From: Parasalinivibrio latis
GTDB taxonomy: Bacteria; Pseudomonadota; Gammaproteobacteria; Enterobacterales; Vibrionaceae
DNA length: 64,000 bases
Reading direction: 5' to 3'
NCBI RefSeq assembly: GCF_036825535.1
Contig: NZ_CP098812.1
Coordinates: 3,286,001 to 3,350,000 of the forward strand
How positions within the stretch are numbered: position 1 is the first letter of the stretch; each line of letters opens with the position of its first letter. The notes beneath the pieces were generated by a model, which was not told the origin of the DNA, did no database searches, and saw nothing but the letters and a program-made list of their open reading frames with translations. A program made the translations under genes and the position numbers. Positions 1-9,510 of this stretch are shown one piece after another.

Positions 1-1523
1 AGCACGACAGTGATGGATTCACTTGGTACCAGTTCACGTTCGGTCAGTGCTTTGGCTTCTGCTCGCTCAACCAGAGGGGAGCGACGGTCATCGCCGTATT
101 TCTCGGCGTCAGCCAGGATCTCTTTCTTCAGCAGGGTGCTCATCCGGCGCTCAGAGCCCAGCAGTTGCTCAAGCTTGTCGCGCTCTTTGCTCAGTTCATC
201 CTGCTCACCACGGATCTTGATCTCTTCCAGCTTGGCCAACTGGCGCAGCTTGATTTCAAGGATGGCTTCAGCCTGCTTTTCACTGAGGCCAAAGCGGTTC
301 ATCAATTCTGCTTTCGGATCTTCCTCGGTACGGATGATCTCGATAATTTCATCAATGTTGAGGTAAGCAACCAGCAAACCTTCCAGGATGTGCAGGCGGG
401 CCAGCACTTTATCCAGGCGGTACTGCAGACGGCGGCGCACGGTTTCGCGGCGGTACACCAGCCACTCAGACAGGATTTCCACCAGGCCTTTTACTGCCGG
501 GCGGCCATCCAGGCCAATCATGTTCAGGTTGACTCGGTAGCTGCGCTCCAGCTCAGTTGAGGCGAACAGGTGGTTCATCAACTGGTCTGAGTCTACGCGG
601 TTAGAGCGCGGTACGATCACGATACGGGTTGGGTTCTCGTGGTCAGATTCATCACGCAGGTCTTCCACCATCGGCAGCTTCTTGGCGCGCATTTGCGCTG
701 CAATCTGCTCCAGCACCTTACCGCCGGATACCTGGTGAGGAAGCGCGGTGATAACAATGTCACCGTTCTCCTTGTGCCAAAGCGCACGCATCTTGATGCT
801 GCCACGGCCACCTTTGTAGATCTTCTTGAGCTCAGTCTTTGGCGTGATGATTTCCGCTTCGGTCGGGTAATCCGGGCCTTTAACGTGCTCCATCAGCTCA
901 TCAAGGTCAGCCTTGCCGTTTTCCAGCAGGGCAACCGCCGCATTGGCCACTTCGCGGGCATTATGCGGCGGGATGTCGGTTGCCATGCCCACAGCAATAC
1001 CGGTTACCCCGTTCAGCAGGATATGCGGCAGGCGGGCTGGCAGTGACTTCGGCTCCTTCATGGTGCCGTCAAAGTTCGGGGTCCAGTCAGACGTACCCTG
1101 CCCCAGTTCAGACAGCAGCACTTCTGAGAAGCGCGACAGGCGAGCTTCGGTATAACGCATTGCCGCAAAGGACTTAGGATCGTCCTGTGCACCCCAGTTA
1201 CCCTGGCCGTCTACCAGCGGGTAGCGGTAAGAGAAAGGCTGTGCCATCAGCACCATGGCTTCGTAACACGCGGAGTCACCGTGCGGGTGGTATTTACCCA
1301 GCACGTCACCCACAGTACGGGCAGATTTTTTGTACTTGGCCGTCGCGCTCAGGCCGAGTTCAGACATCGCGTAGATAATACGGCGCTGTACCGGTTTTAA
1401 ACCGTCACCTATGAAGGGCAGTGCCCGGTCCATGATGACGTACATGGAATAGTTCAGGTAGGCGTCTTCGGTGAAGCGCCGCAATGGCATCTGTTCTACG
1501 CCATCGTAAATTATGTCGGTCAT
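1..1523 (-). CDS. parC: DNA topoisomerase IV subunit A, 3' end beyond the window
   Basis: ParC is the breakage-reunion subunit of topoisomerase IV, which decatenates daughter chromosomes with ParE. The minus-strand frame is open from the ATG at 1523 to the window edge (about 507 codons), so the C-terminal part is missing. Near the start it reads YLNYSMYVIMDRALPFIGDG and VQRRIIYAMSELG, both typical of ParC. The catalytic tyrosine lies in RYTEARLS at about residue 124 (codon 1152-1154). The quinolone-resistance region reads HPHGDSACYEA, with serine and glutamate at the positions equal to E. coli Ser80 and Glu84, so it looks wild type. It starts 20 bases after the parE stop and is probably cotranscribed. 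Confidence 0.97.
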   Translation of the reverse strand, partial: MTDIIYDGVEQMPLRRFTEDAYLNYSMYVIMDRALPFIGDGLKPVQRRIIYAMSELGLSATAKYKKSARTVGDVLGKYHPHGDSACYEAMVLMAQPFSYRYPLVDGQGNWGAQDDPKSFAAMRYTEARLSRFSEVLLSELGQGTSDWTPNFDGTMKEPKSLPARLPHILLNGVTGIAVGMATDIPPHNAREVANAAVALLENGKADLDELMEHVKGPDYPTEAEIITPKTELKKIYKGGRGSIKMRALWHKENGDIVITALPHQVSGGKVLEQIAAQMRAKKLPMVEDLRDESDHENPTRIVIVPRSNRVDSDQLMNHLFASTELERSYRVNLNMIGLDGRPAVKGLVEILSEWLVYRRETVRRRLQYRLDKVLARLHILEGLLVAYLNIDEIIEIIRTEEDPKAELMNRFGLSEKQAEAILEIKLRQLAKLEEIKIRGEQDELSKERDKLEQLLGSERRMSTLLKKEILADAEKYGDDRRSPLVERAEAKALTERELVPSESITVV

Positions 1524-1543
1524 CGTTTATCCCGTAATCTCGC

Positions 1544-3430
1544 TTAAACTTCCAGCTCAGCCATGTCGCCTTTTTCCTGCAGCCAGCTGCGGCGGTCTTC
1601 GGCACGTTTCTTACCCAGCAGCATATCCATCATCTTGTCAGTTTCACTCTGATCATCAATGGTCAGCTGTACCAGTCGGCGGGTATTCGGATCCATGGTG
1701 GTCTCGCGAAGCTGCATCGGGTTCATCTCACCCAGACCCTTGAATCGCTGGACGTCAATCTTGGCACGCTTGTTACTCAGGCGCTCAAGGACACCGGCTT
1801 TTTCTTCATCATCCAGTGCATAGAACACCTCTTTACCGCAGTCGATACGGTACAGTGGAGGCATGGCGACGTATACGTGACCGGCAGTGACCAGCGCGCT
1901 GAAGTGCTTCACAAACAGGGCGCAAAGCAGCGTTGCAATGTGCAGGCCGTCAGAGTCCGCATCGGCGAGGATACACACCTTGCCGTAGCGCAGGCCGGAG
2001 AGGTCATCGCTGTCCGGGTCGATACCCAGGGCAACGGAAATATCGTGGACTTCCTGGGAGCCCAGCACCTGATCCGCTGACACTTCCCAAGTGTTCAGGA
2101 TCTTACCGCGCAGCGGCATAATGGCCTGGAATTCACGGTCGCGTGCCTGCTTGGCACTGCCACCCGCTGAGTCACCCTCCACAAGGAAGAGCTCGGTACG
2201 GGCCAGATCCTGCTGGGAGCAGTCAGTCAGCTTGCCAGGCAATGCCGGGCCACTGGTGATCTTCTTGCGCACGACTTTCTTGGCTGCACGCATACGCCGG
2301 TGAGCGTTGGCAATACAGACTTCCGCCAGTTGTTCGGCAATCTGTGGGCGCTCGTTCAGCCACAGGCTGAAGGCATCTTTCACCACGCCGGATACGAAGG
2401 CCGCACACTGGCGTGAAGAAAGGCGTTCCTTGGTCTGGCCGGCAAACTGCGGATCCTGCATTTTCACCGACAACACGTAGGCACAGCGTTCCCAGATATC
2501 ATCTGCAGTCAGCTTCACGCCACGGGGCAGCAGGTTGCGGTATTCACAGAATTCCCGCATCGCATCCAAAAGCCCCTGGCGCATACCGTTCACATGGGTA
2601 CCACCCTGCGGGGTAGGGATAAGGTTGACGTAGCTTTCGCCGATCAGGTCTCCGCCTTCCGGCAACCAGATAACCGCCCAGTCAGCCGCTTCAGTCGCAC
2701 CGGAAAACACACCGACAAACGGTTCAGCCGGGAGGACTTCAAAGCCCTTCACACCTTCAGCCAAATAGTCTTTCAGGCCGTCCTGGTAATGCCAGGTGAC
2801 CTTTTCGCCGGTGTTGTGGTCGGTGAAATTGATTTCCAGCCCCGGACACAGAACCGCTTTCGCTTTAAGGATGCTCTTAAGGCGGGTGACAGAAAACTTA
2901 GGGGTATCAAAGTAGGAGGCATCCGGCCAGAAACGGACTCGGGTACCGCGGGCACGGCGGCCACAGGTACCTGTTACGGTCAGCTCCTGAACCTTGTCAC
3001 CGTGTTCGAATGCGATATCGTAAATATTGCCGTCACGCTTAACTGACACTTCCACGCGGGAGGACAGGGCGTTCACCACAGAGATACCTACCCCGTGCAA
3101 ACCACCTGAGAACTGGTAGTTCTTGTTGGAGAACTTACCACCTGCGTGCAGTTTACAAAGGATCAATTCGACACCGGACACCCCTTCTTCAGGGTGGATA
3201 TCGACCGGCATACCGCGGCCGTCATCAATAACTTCCAGTGACTGGTCATCGTGGAGAATCACATCAACCTTGCTGGCATGGCCAGCCAGTGCCTCATCGA
3301 CACTGTTATCGATAACCTCTTGCCCCAAATGGTTCGGACGCGTGGTGTCGGTATACATACCGGGGCGTCTCCGGACGGGCTCAAGTCCGTTCAGTACCTC
3401 AATGGATCCTGCGTTATAGGTCTGTGTCAT
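1544..3430 (-). CDS. parE: DNA topoisomerase IV subunit B
   Basis: ParE is the ATPase subunit of topoisomerase IV. The 628-residue length matches the family (about 630). The GHKL ATPase domain at the N-terminus shows GLEPVRRRPGMYT, EVIDNSVDEALAG and GLHGVGISVVNALS; the TOPRIM domain has LVEGDSAGGSAKQ near residue 410 and the acidic ADADSDGLHI motif. ParC follows after 20 bases. The gene lies downstream of yqiA, but a hairpin terminator sits in the 190-base gap, so parE probably has its own promoter. A TTGACA-like -35 box is visible near 3482 on the minus strand, with only a weak -10. Confidence 0.98.
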   Translation of the reverse strand: MTQTYNAGSIEVLNGLEPVRRRPGMYTDTTRPNHLGQEVIDNSVDEALAGHASKVDVILHDDQSLEVIDDGRGMPVDIHPEEGVSGVELILCKLHAGGKFSNKNYQFSGGLHGVGISVVNALSSRVEVSVKRDGNIYDIAFEHGDKVQELTVTGTCGRRARGTRVRFWPDASYFDTPKFSVTRLKSILKAKAVLCPGLEINFTDHNTGEKVTWHYQDGLKDYLAEGVKGFEVLPAEPFVGVFSGATEAADWAVIWLPEGGDLIGESYVNLIPTPQGGTHVNGMRQGLLDAMREFCEYRNLLPRGVKLTADDIWERCAYVLSVKMQDPQFAGQTKERLSSRQCAAFVSGVVKDAFSLWLNERPQIAEQLAEVCIANAHRRMRAAKKVVRKKITSGPALPGKLTDCSQQDLARTELFLVEGDSAGGSAKQARDREFQAIMPLRGKILNTWEVSADQVLGSQEVHDISVALGIDPDSDDLSGLRYGKVCILADADSDGLHIATLLCALFVKHFSALVTAGHVYVAMPPLYRIDCGKEVFYALDDEEKAGVLERLSNKRAKIDVQRFKGLGEMNPMQLRETTMDPNTRRLVQLTIDDQSETDKMMDMLLGKKRAEDRRSWLQEKGDMAELEV

Positions 3431-3562
3431 AGCGCTTTGACTGAGTGAATTTTGTCACATGGTTAAGAAGCTGCCTCGGCTTGTCAAGGGATGCGCCCTG
3501 ATTCCTCAGGGTCAGATCAAGCTCAGGCGGGATTTACTAAAAATAAATTCCAAAGGCTTCAG

Positions 3563-3592
3563 GAAAACGAAAAGTGAAGCCAGAGGCTTCAC
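3563..3592 (-). terminator. Rho-independent terminator after yqiA
   Basis: Perfect 8-bp stem GTGAAGCC/GGCTTCAC with a 3-base loop (3574-3592). On the minus strand it is followed by TTTTCGTTTTCC. It lies 30 bases after the yqiA stop and separates the yqiA operon from parE. Confidence 0.7.
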
Positions 3593-3621
3593 ATGAAATT
3601 CTTTATTGAACAATTTAATGC

Positions 3622-4209
3622 TTATGCAGCTGGTGAGAGAAACTGCACTATTTCGGCACAATATCTCTCAAAACCGACAAAACTGTGGTCACCGTCCGGT
3701 TCAACTGTTTGCCTGCAACCGGCATATTTGGCGACTGCCTGACGATAGTCTAACACCTCATCCCCCTCTTGCTGTAACAGCCAGAAATGTTCGGGTGTAC
3801 CCGGCGCGGAAACATCTACCGCCTTGAGTTGGTCAATGTGTTCCTCTGTGACCTCGTAAACCTCTCCGGTATACGGGTTTTCCTGCCTGCCGAGGTAGTC
3901 CAGGAGCAGCTCATAAGGCTTGACGGCAGGATTAACAAGTGCCGCCTTCAGGTGATATTTTTCTGCAAGGAATGTAGCGTAGTAGCCGCCCAGCGAGCTT
4001 CCGGCAAGGCCGATATTATATCCGTCACGCAACAGGCTCTCTACCAATTCGCAAAGCTGTGAAATAGCCTTTTGCGGTTCACTGAAGAGCTGCGGTACCT
4101 CGACCCTGAGCTCCGGGCGGCTTTCCAGGCAGTAATCACGGACCAGCGCCGCCTTTACCGATTTTGGGGAGCTGTTGAAACCGTGGATATAAAGGATGCA
4201 GGACAACAT
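3622..4209 (-). CDS. yqiA: YqiA family esterase (alpha/beta fold)
   Basis: YqiA is a small cytoplasmic alpha/beta-hydrolase with esterase activity, named in E. coli from the cluster upstream of parE. From the chosen ATG the protein is 195 residues (E. coli 193). It begins MLSCILYIHGFNSSPKS, the usual start of this family. The nucleophile elbow is GSSLGGYYAT near residue 70 and a late histidine in GDHSFVGFERY completes the likely triad. The frame stays open upstream inside cpdA, but the ATG at 4209, one base after the cpdA stop, gives the family length and translational coupling. The physiological substrate is unknown. Confidence 0.92.
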   Translation of the reverse strand: MLSCILYIHGFNSSPKSVKAALVRDYCLESRPELRVEVPQLFSEPQKAISQLCELVESLLRDGYNIGLAGSSLGGYYATFLAEKYHLKAALVNPAVKPYELLLDYLGRQENPYTGEVYEVTEEHIDQLKAVDVSAPGTPEHFWLLQQEGDEVLDYRQAVAKYAGCRQTVEPDGDHSFVGFERYCAEIVQFLSPAA

Positions 4210-4210
4210 G

Positions 4211-5035
4211 TCAGTAACCGCCGGACTGTAAGTCAGGGCTAAAGATAACACCCTCAATGCGGAAGACACCTGAGTCCATCGAACCATCGGCATTCAGGGT
4301 AAGGGTACGCCAGCCCGGGTTTTGCAGATCCAGGGCGAAGTTGTCGGAGTCAGGCATAAACTGGATGCAAGTTGACGGCGATGCCATAACCCGCACTCCC
4401 TGGTATTCATAATCCAGAGCCTGGTGGATATGTCCACACACCACACCTTTTACATGAGGATAGGCACTGACAATCTCCCAAAACCGCTCATTGTTGTGCA
4501 GTTGGTGCTGATCCAACCAAGCACTGCCGGCAGCAATGGGGTGGTGGTGAAGAAGAACCAGTATATGCTTTTCGCCGGCATTGGAGAGCGCATTCTCAAG
4601 CATTTCAAATTGGCTGTCTGAAAGCTCACCGTGCGGGACACCCGGTACCTGGCTGTCGAGCATAACCATTTGCCAATACTCCCCCAGGTTCACTATGTTG
4701 CCCCGGTGCAATTGCGCCGCATTCAGGATGCTTTCCATCTCAGGTTGGTAGTCATGGTTCCCTGGCAACCAGTAACAAGGTTGTGTCCAGCGGGTAATGC
4801 CATCTGCAAAGCGCTGGTAGGAAACGTCAGAGTGATCCTGAGAGATGTCGCCGGTCGCAACAATCGCATCAAAGGCGATGTTGGCATCATCTACTGCTTC
4901 CAGTACCGCATGGAAACTGTCCAGTGTGTTAACACCGAGGAGATTACCCGCCGGGTCGGCATAGAGATGGGTATCGGTAAGCTGCAACAGAGTAATGCTT
5001 TCGTGTTTCTTTTTGTCCAAGTAGCAAACCTGCAA
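4211..5035 (-). CDS. cpdA: 3',5'-cyclic-AMP phosphodiesterase CpdA
   Basis: CpdA hydrolyses cAMP to AMP and so lowers CRP-cAMP signalling. The 274-residue protein (E. coli 275) carries the full calcineurin-like metallophosphoesterase motif set in order: QLTDTHLYAD (D-x-H), ATGDISQDHS (GD), LPGNHDY (GNHD), LLHHHP and GHIHQ. These histidines and aspartates bind the dinuclear metal centre. It is the third gene of nudF-yqiB-cpdA-yqiA; yqiA starts one base after its stop. The order is the same in E. coli. Confidence 0.95.
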   Translation of the reverse strand: MQVCYLDKKKHESITLLQLTDTHLYADPAGNLLGVNTLDSFHAVLEAVDDANIAFDAIVATGDISQDHSDVSYQRFADGITRWTQPCYWLPGNHDYQPEMESILNAAQLHRGNIVNLGEYWQMVMLDSQVPGVPHGELSDSQFEMLENALSNAGEKHILVLLHHHPIAAGSAWLDQHQLHNNERFWEIVSAYPHVKGVVCGHIHQALDYEYQGVRVMASPSTCIQFMPDSDNFALDLQNPGWRTLTLNADGSMDSGVFRIEGVIFSPDLQSGGY

Positions 5036-5062
5036 GTTAATCTGGCCCTGTCTTACTTCGTC

Positions 5063-5485
5063 TTAGTACATGGAATCCTTCACGATTCCGCTTCGTATGC
5101 AATGAGCCAACCAGTCGGAAAGAAACTGGTTAACCTGATGTTTTTCATCCCTGACCAGCATGCGAGGATTCGGATAATCATAGCGCGCCTTGAGCGCCGA
5201 AATCTGCTGACTGCTACACACTTCTGCAACCCTGGCATCATGGTAGAGCCGCACCGTCATAGACGGGCGCAGATACTCAGGTAACGAGCCTTTAAGGCGA
5301 ATGGTGACTAAAGTGGTGTAACGGGTCGATTCTTCTATTTCTATGTCGTAGCAACTTCCGTGGATATCGTAACTGCGAGTATCTCCCACATCATCCCCGT
5401 GCGGCAAAAGCCTGACCAACTTAGCATAATTGGTCTCATACATTCGCATCAGCGCCGGAAAGTCGACATGGTAGCGATGGTTCAA
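5063..5485 (-). CDS. yqiB: DUF1249 family protein YqiB
   Basis: This 140-residue protein of unknown function matches YqiB by sequence (FPALMRMYETNYAKLVRLLP near the start) and by its fixed place between nudF and cpdA. It has no signal peptide or membrane segment and is probably cytoplasmic. The gap to nudF is about 40 bases and to cpdA 27 bases, so it belongs to the same transcript. Function is not known in the family. Confidence 0.9.
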   Translation of the reverse strand: MNHRYHVDFPALMRMYETNYAKLVRLLPHGDDVGDTRSYDIHGSCYDIEIEESTRYTTLVTIRLKGSLPEYLRPSMTVRLYHDARVAEVCSSQQISALKARYDYPNPRMLVRDEKHQVNQFLSDWLAHCIRSGIVKDSMY

Positions 5486-5526
5486 CAGTTACACTCCTTT
5501 CTTGAATAATGTTTTACCCGGCAATA

Positions 5527-6168
5527 TTAACTGCCGGATATTACCTTAGCATTTTCACGCAGCCGCTGATGGTGAAGCTGCAGCCACTGGATTGCAATAA
5601 TAGACGCTGCATTTTCAATGGTGCCATTCTCCACCAGCTTGTAAGCCTCCTCACGGGACAGCACATGCACCAGGATGTCCTCTCCCTCCTCAGGCAAACC
5701 GTGAATCCCCTCTGCTTTCCCTGCATCCACAATGCCAAGGTAAACATCCAGGGATTCGGAACACCCACCGGAGCTGGACATATAGCGGGTGATTTTCTGG
5801 AGGGACTCAACCTGCAAACCGGCTTCTTCCTCTGCTTCGCGGTAAGCCACCTGCTCAGACGTCTGCCCTTTATCAATCACCCCGGCAACAATTTCCAACT
5901 GCCAGCTCGACTGGCCGGCAACCATGGCACCAACCCGGATTTGCTCCACCATCACAACCCGGTCTGATACCGGATCATATGGCAATACGGCAACGGCATG
6001 GCCACGCTCAAACAGCTCGCGTTCTATCACTTCACTCCAGCCACCGGAAAACAGGCGGTGACGAAAAGCATACTTATGCATCTTGAAATAACCGTCATAG
6101 ACAGTCTCTACAGCGGTTACTTCCGCATCGTCACGGGTGAACGTGGGTGAATATACTCCTGATGCCAA
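5527..6168 (-). CDS. nudF: ADP-ribose pyrophosphatase
   Basis: NudF is a Nudix hydrolase that splits ADP-ribose into AMP and ribose 5-phosphate. The Nudix box is seen as GVIDKGQTSEQVAYREAEEE plus AGL, with the REAEEEAG core that binds metal. The FRHRLFSGG and QLEIVAGVIDKG segments match E. coli NudF closely, and the C-terminus reads AIQWLQLHHQRL as in E. coli. The start is uncertain: a TTG at 6168 has a GGAGG ribosome site six bases upstream and gives 213 residues (E. coli 209); a GTG at 6213 with an AGAGG site would add 15 residues. First gene of the nudF-yqiB-cpdA-yqiA operon, divergent from tolC. Confidence 0.93.
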   Translation of the reverse strand: MASGVYSPTFTRDDAEVTAVETVYDGYFKMHKYAFRHRLFSGGWSEVIERELFERGHAVAVLPYDPVSDRVVMVEQIRVGAMVAGQSSWQLEIVAGVIDKGQTSEQVAYREAEEEAGLQVESLQKITRYMSSSGGCSESLDVYLGIVDAGKAEGIHGLPEEGEDILVHVLSREEAYKLVENGTIENAASIIAIQWLQLHHQRLRENAKVISGS

Positions 6169-6406
6169 ACCTTGCCTCCGGTCGCCGAGCGTGAGAAGCG
6201 GAATAATTACCACTCACGCCTCTGCTAAGCAATGAGATATCTCAACTTCCTAGATAAAGATTATAAGAATAGTTAATCTCATTGGAGACAATTGGTCTGA
6301 ATCGGTCAAAAAATGAGTAAATTCATGTAAAATCGATTCCAACTTGGCACGCTTACGATAGACTATCTGCCAGAATTTAAGACCTTATAGAATTAGGGAT
6401 AAGAGT

Positions 6407-7732
6407 ATGAAGAAATTGCTTCCTTTCGCTGTCAGCATCGCGCTGGGTAGCTTCAGCTCATGGGCTGTTGCTGATGACCTTGCGCAAATCTATCAGCAGG
6501 CCAAGCAAAATGATCCCCAATTGCTGCAGGCCGAAGCACGCAAGAATGCGGCGTTCGAATCCATTGATGCTAACCGTGCGGCCCTGTTGCCACAAATCAG
6601 CCTCAAAGCCGGTTATAACATCTCTCGCAACAGCGATATCGACAGCCGTGATACCAATACCCTGAACGGCTCCATCAACCTGAGCCAGCAGCTTTTCGAA
6701 CAATCAAGCTGGATTAACCGCGATATCGCCGAAATCAACTACCGCCAGGTAGACGCTGTGTATGCGGCTACCCAGCAGGGACTGATTCTCCGTGTTGCCC
6801 AGTCATATTTCAACGTGCTCCGCGCTGCAGACAACTTGGAGTTTGTCCGTGCTGAGAAAGCGGCTGTTGGCCGCCAGCTTGAGCAGACCAAGCAGCGTTT
6901 CGAAGTGGGCCTGACCGCCATTACTGACGTGCATGATGCACAAGCACAGTTTGACTCCGTATTGGCCAACGAAATCCTGGCAGAAAACAGCGTTACCAAC
7001 AGCTACGAAGCACTGCGTGAAATTACCGGCCAGGCAAACAAGGACCTGAGCGAGCTGGATACCAAGCGTTTCTCTACCAGCCGCCCAGACAAATCAGTCC
7101 AGGAGCTGGTTAAAACAGCTGAAGAGCAGAACCTGAACCTGCTGGCAGCACGCATTGGCCGTGACGGTGCCAAAGAACAGATTTCCCTGGCTGAAACCGG
7201 TCACCTGCCAAGCCTTATGTTTACAGCAGGCTACGGCTTGAACGATACAAACTATGAACACGGTACTCCACCAGGAGTACAAGACAACTTTGGTGAATTC
7301 ACCGCAGGCATTAACCTGGAAGTGCCTATTTATTCTGGTGGCGGTGTAACAGCCCAAACCAAAGCGGCCCAGTTTGCCTATGTCGAGTCCTCCGAGGCTC
7401 TGGAGCAGACTTACCGCAGCACGGTGAAAGACGTCCGGGCGTTCTACAACAATATCAATGCCAACATCGGTGCTCTCCGGGCTTACCAGCAGACCGTTGT
7501 TTCTGCCCAGTCAGCATTGGAAGCGACTGAAGCCGGTTACGATGTGGGAACCCGTACTATCGTTGACGTACTGGATGCAACCCGCCGCCTTTACGATGCC
7601 AACCGTAACCTGTCAGATGCCCGTTATGACTACATCCTGAGCGTGCTTCAACTGCGCCAGGCAGTGGGTACCCTGAACGAGCAGGACGTTCTGGACATCA
7701 ATGCTGGCCTGGTCAAAGCTAAAAAGAGCTAA
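6407..7732 (+). CDS. tolC: Outer membrane channel TolC
   Basis: TolC is the trimeric outer-membrane exit duct for type I secretion and RND/MFS drug efflux. The 441-residue precursor has a signal peptide of about 22 residues (MKKLLPFAVSIALGSFSSWA, then VADD). The two structural repeats of the OEP family are visible: long helical stretches rich in A, Q and E, with VAQSYFNVLRAADNLEFVRA in the first half and TRTIVDVLDATRRLYDANRN in the second. The TolC-type conserved DVHDAQAQFD is also present. It is divergent from nudF, as in E. coli, and ends in a strong terminator, so it appears monocistronic. Confidence 0.96.
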   Translation: MKKLLPFAVSIALGSFSSWAVADDLAQIYQQAKQNDPQLLQAEARKNAAFESIDANRAALLPQISLKAGYNISRNSDIDSRDTNTLNGSINLSQQLFEQSSWINRDIAEINYRQVDAVYAATQQGLILRVAQSYFNVLRAADNLEFVRAEKAAVGRQLEQTKQRFEVGLTAITDVHDAQAQFDSVLANEILAENSVTNSYEALREITGQANKDLSELDTKRFSTSRPDKSVQELVKTAEEQNLNLLAARIGRDGAKEQISLAETGHLPSLMFTAGYGLNDTNYEHGTPPGVQDNFGEFTAGINLEVPIYSGGGVTAQTKAAQFAYVESSEALEQTYRSTVKDVRAFYNNINANIGALRAYQQTVVSAQSALEATEAGYDVGTRTIVDVLDATRRLYDANRNLSDARYDYILSVLQLRQAVGTLNEQDVLDINAGLVKAKKS

Positions 7733-7750
7733 ATCATTGCTGGTTTTTTA

Positions 7751-7788
7751 AACAAAAAAGGCACTTTCGGGTGCTTTTTTGTTTTTTT
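7751..7788 (+). terminator. tolC terminator
   Basis: Hairpin of AACAAAAAAG-GCAC paired with GTGC-TTTTTTGTT around a short TTTCGG loop, followed by a run of T. It starts 18 bases after the tolC stop. Confidence 0.85.
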
Positions 7789-7894
7789 AGAAACCCGGTG
7801 AATAGATACCAGGAAAATCATTCCCACAATCACAGTATCTGGCAGAATGTCATCTGTTCACTGCGCAACCAATCTCATCAACCACATCAGGCAG

Positions 7895-7924
7895 AAACAA
7901 AAAAAGCGCCAACTGGCGCTTTTT
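7895..7924 (-). terminator. hldE terminator
   Basis: Stem AAAAGCGCC/GGCGCTTTT with an AACT loop (7902-7924). On the minus strand it is followed by seven T then GTTT. It lies about 20 bases past the hldE stop and faces the tolC terminator. Confidence 0.85.
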
Positions 7925-7943
7925 AAACACTGGGTTAATTGCC

Positions 7944-9365
7944 TCAGTTTCGGATCTTGTTAATGATTTCGGTAGTAGAGCACCCGTCCTCAAATGTGAG
8001 GATTTTCACTTCACCACCGTTGGCAATCACTTCCTTACCGCCAGCAATTTCTTCCGGCTTGTAGTCGCCGCCTTTTACCAGCAGATTAGGCAATACTTCA
8101 CTGATAAGGCGTTGAGGCGTTTCCTCTGAAAATGGCACCACCCAGTCAACGGCTGACAGGCCAGCCAGAACAGCCATACGACGCTCAACAGGGTTGATAG
8201 GACGCTCAGGACCTTTCAACTGGCGAACCGATTCATCAGTGTTTACCGCCACAATCAGACGGTCACCCAGCTTGGCTGCCTCGTTGAGGTAAGCCACATG
8301 GCCGGCATGCAGGATGTCGAAACAACCGTTGGTCATCACTACTTTCTCACCGCGGCTGTTAGCCACTTCTACGGCGAGCTTGAGCTGCTGTTCGTTAATC
8401 ACACCGAACCCGGTATCGTGACCACCGGAGATTGCTTCGGTCAGTTCAAGGCGGTTAAGGGTCGAAGTACCCAGCTTGCCGACAACCACACCGGCAGCAG
8501 CATTTGCCAACGCACAGGCGATATCCATAGAAGAACCGGCAGCCAGTGATGCAGCCAGCACAGAAATCACGGTATCTCCGGCACCGGTCACATCGTAAAC
8601 TTCTTTCGCCAGAGTCGGCAGGTGCAGGGGCTCCTGTCCCGGGCGGATAAGGCTCATGCCGTTTTCACTGCGGGTTACCAGCAGGGCATCCAGCTCAAAA
8701 CGCTCAACCACCTGGAGAGCTTTGGCCACCAGGTCGTTTTCGTCCTTCACAGCACCAACAACTGCTTCGAACTCATTCATGTTCGGCGTCAGCAGGGTTG
8801 CGCCGCGGTAGCGTTCAAAGTCAGCACCTTTCGGGTCGACTAGGCTTGGCACACCGGCCTCACGAGCCACCTTGATCATCGCCTGAACGTGCTCAAGGGC
8901 ACCCTTGGCGTAATCTGAGAAAATGACCGCCTTGCTGTTGGCGATAGCCTTACGCATCGGCGCCAGCAGGGACTCTTCAGTCACATTGAGGAAGCCTTCC
9001 TCAAAATCGAGACGAATCAGCTGCTGGTTACGGCTCATTACACGCAGCTTGGTGATGGTCGGGCAGCCAGGGACAGCAACAAAGTTGCACCCTACATTCA
9101 ACTCACCCAGTTGCTTTGTCAGCACGGCAGCCGGTTCATCTTCGCCGGTCAGGCCGATAAGCTGAGCATGGCCACCCAGAGCAGCAACGTTCATAGCAAC
9201 GTTTGCAGCACCACCGGGACGCTCTTCACTCTTGTTGATGCGCACAACCGGTACCGGGGCTTCCGGGGAAATCCTGCCGGTAGGACCATACCAGTAACGA
9301 TCCAGCATCACGTCTCCGATAACCAGAACACGGGACTGATCGTAATCAGGTAGCGTGAGTATCAT
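7944..9365 (-). CDS. hldE: Bifunctional heptose kinase/adenylyltransferase HldE
   Basis: HldE phosphorylates D-glycero-beta-D-manno-heptose 7-phosphate and later adds AMP from ATP, two steps to the ADP-heptose used for the LPS inner core. The 473-residue protein has a ribokinase-fold domain in front (VIGDVMLDRYWYGP, GGAANVAMNVAALGG, and VTGAGDTVISVLAA with the catalytic aspartate) and a nucleotidyltransferase domain from about residue 340 (TNGCFDILHAGHVAYL). The ATG at 9365 is chosen because a GGAGA site lies five bases upstream and the start MILTLPDYDQ aligns with E. coli; a GTG four codons earlier is less likely. It is divergent from lpxL, another lipid A gene. Confidence 0.96.
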   Translation of the reverse strand: MILTLPDYDQSRVLVIGDVMLDRYWYGPTGRISPEAPVPVVRINKSEERPGGAANVAMNVAALGGHAQLIGLTGEDEPAAVLTKQLGELNVGCNFVAVPGCPTITKLRVMSRNQQLIRLDFEEGFLNVTEESLLAPMRKAIANSKAVIFSDYAKGALEHVQAMIKVAREAGVPSLVDPKGADFERYRGATLLTPNMNEFEAVVGAVKDENDLVAKALQVVERFELDALLVTRSENGMSLIRPGQEPLHLPTLAKEVYDVTGAGDTVISVLAASLAAGSSMDIACALANAAAGVVVGKLGTSTLNRLELTEAISGGHDTGFGVINEQQLKLAVEVANSRGEKVVMTNGCFDILHAGHVAYLNEAAKLGDRLIVAVNTDESVRQLKGPERPINPVERRMAVLAGLSAVDWVVPFSEETPQRLISEVLPNLLVKGGDYKPEEIAGGKEVIANGGEVKILTFEDGCSTTEIINKIRN

Positions 9366-9510
9366 AAGGCTCTCCACTGAACAATTTCAGGGCAGGAGTT
9401 TACCATAACCACCCATACAGGTAAGGAGAGCTATGGTCCCAATTGCTGATTTTTTTTACGGTTAAGCTACAATGGCCGTCTTTGACGAAATTGACTGACA
9501 TCCGGCTGAC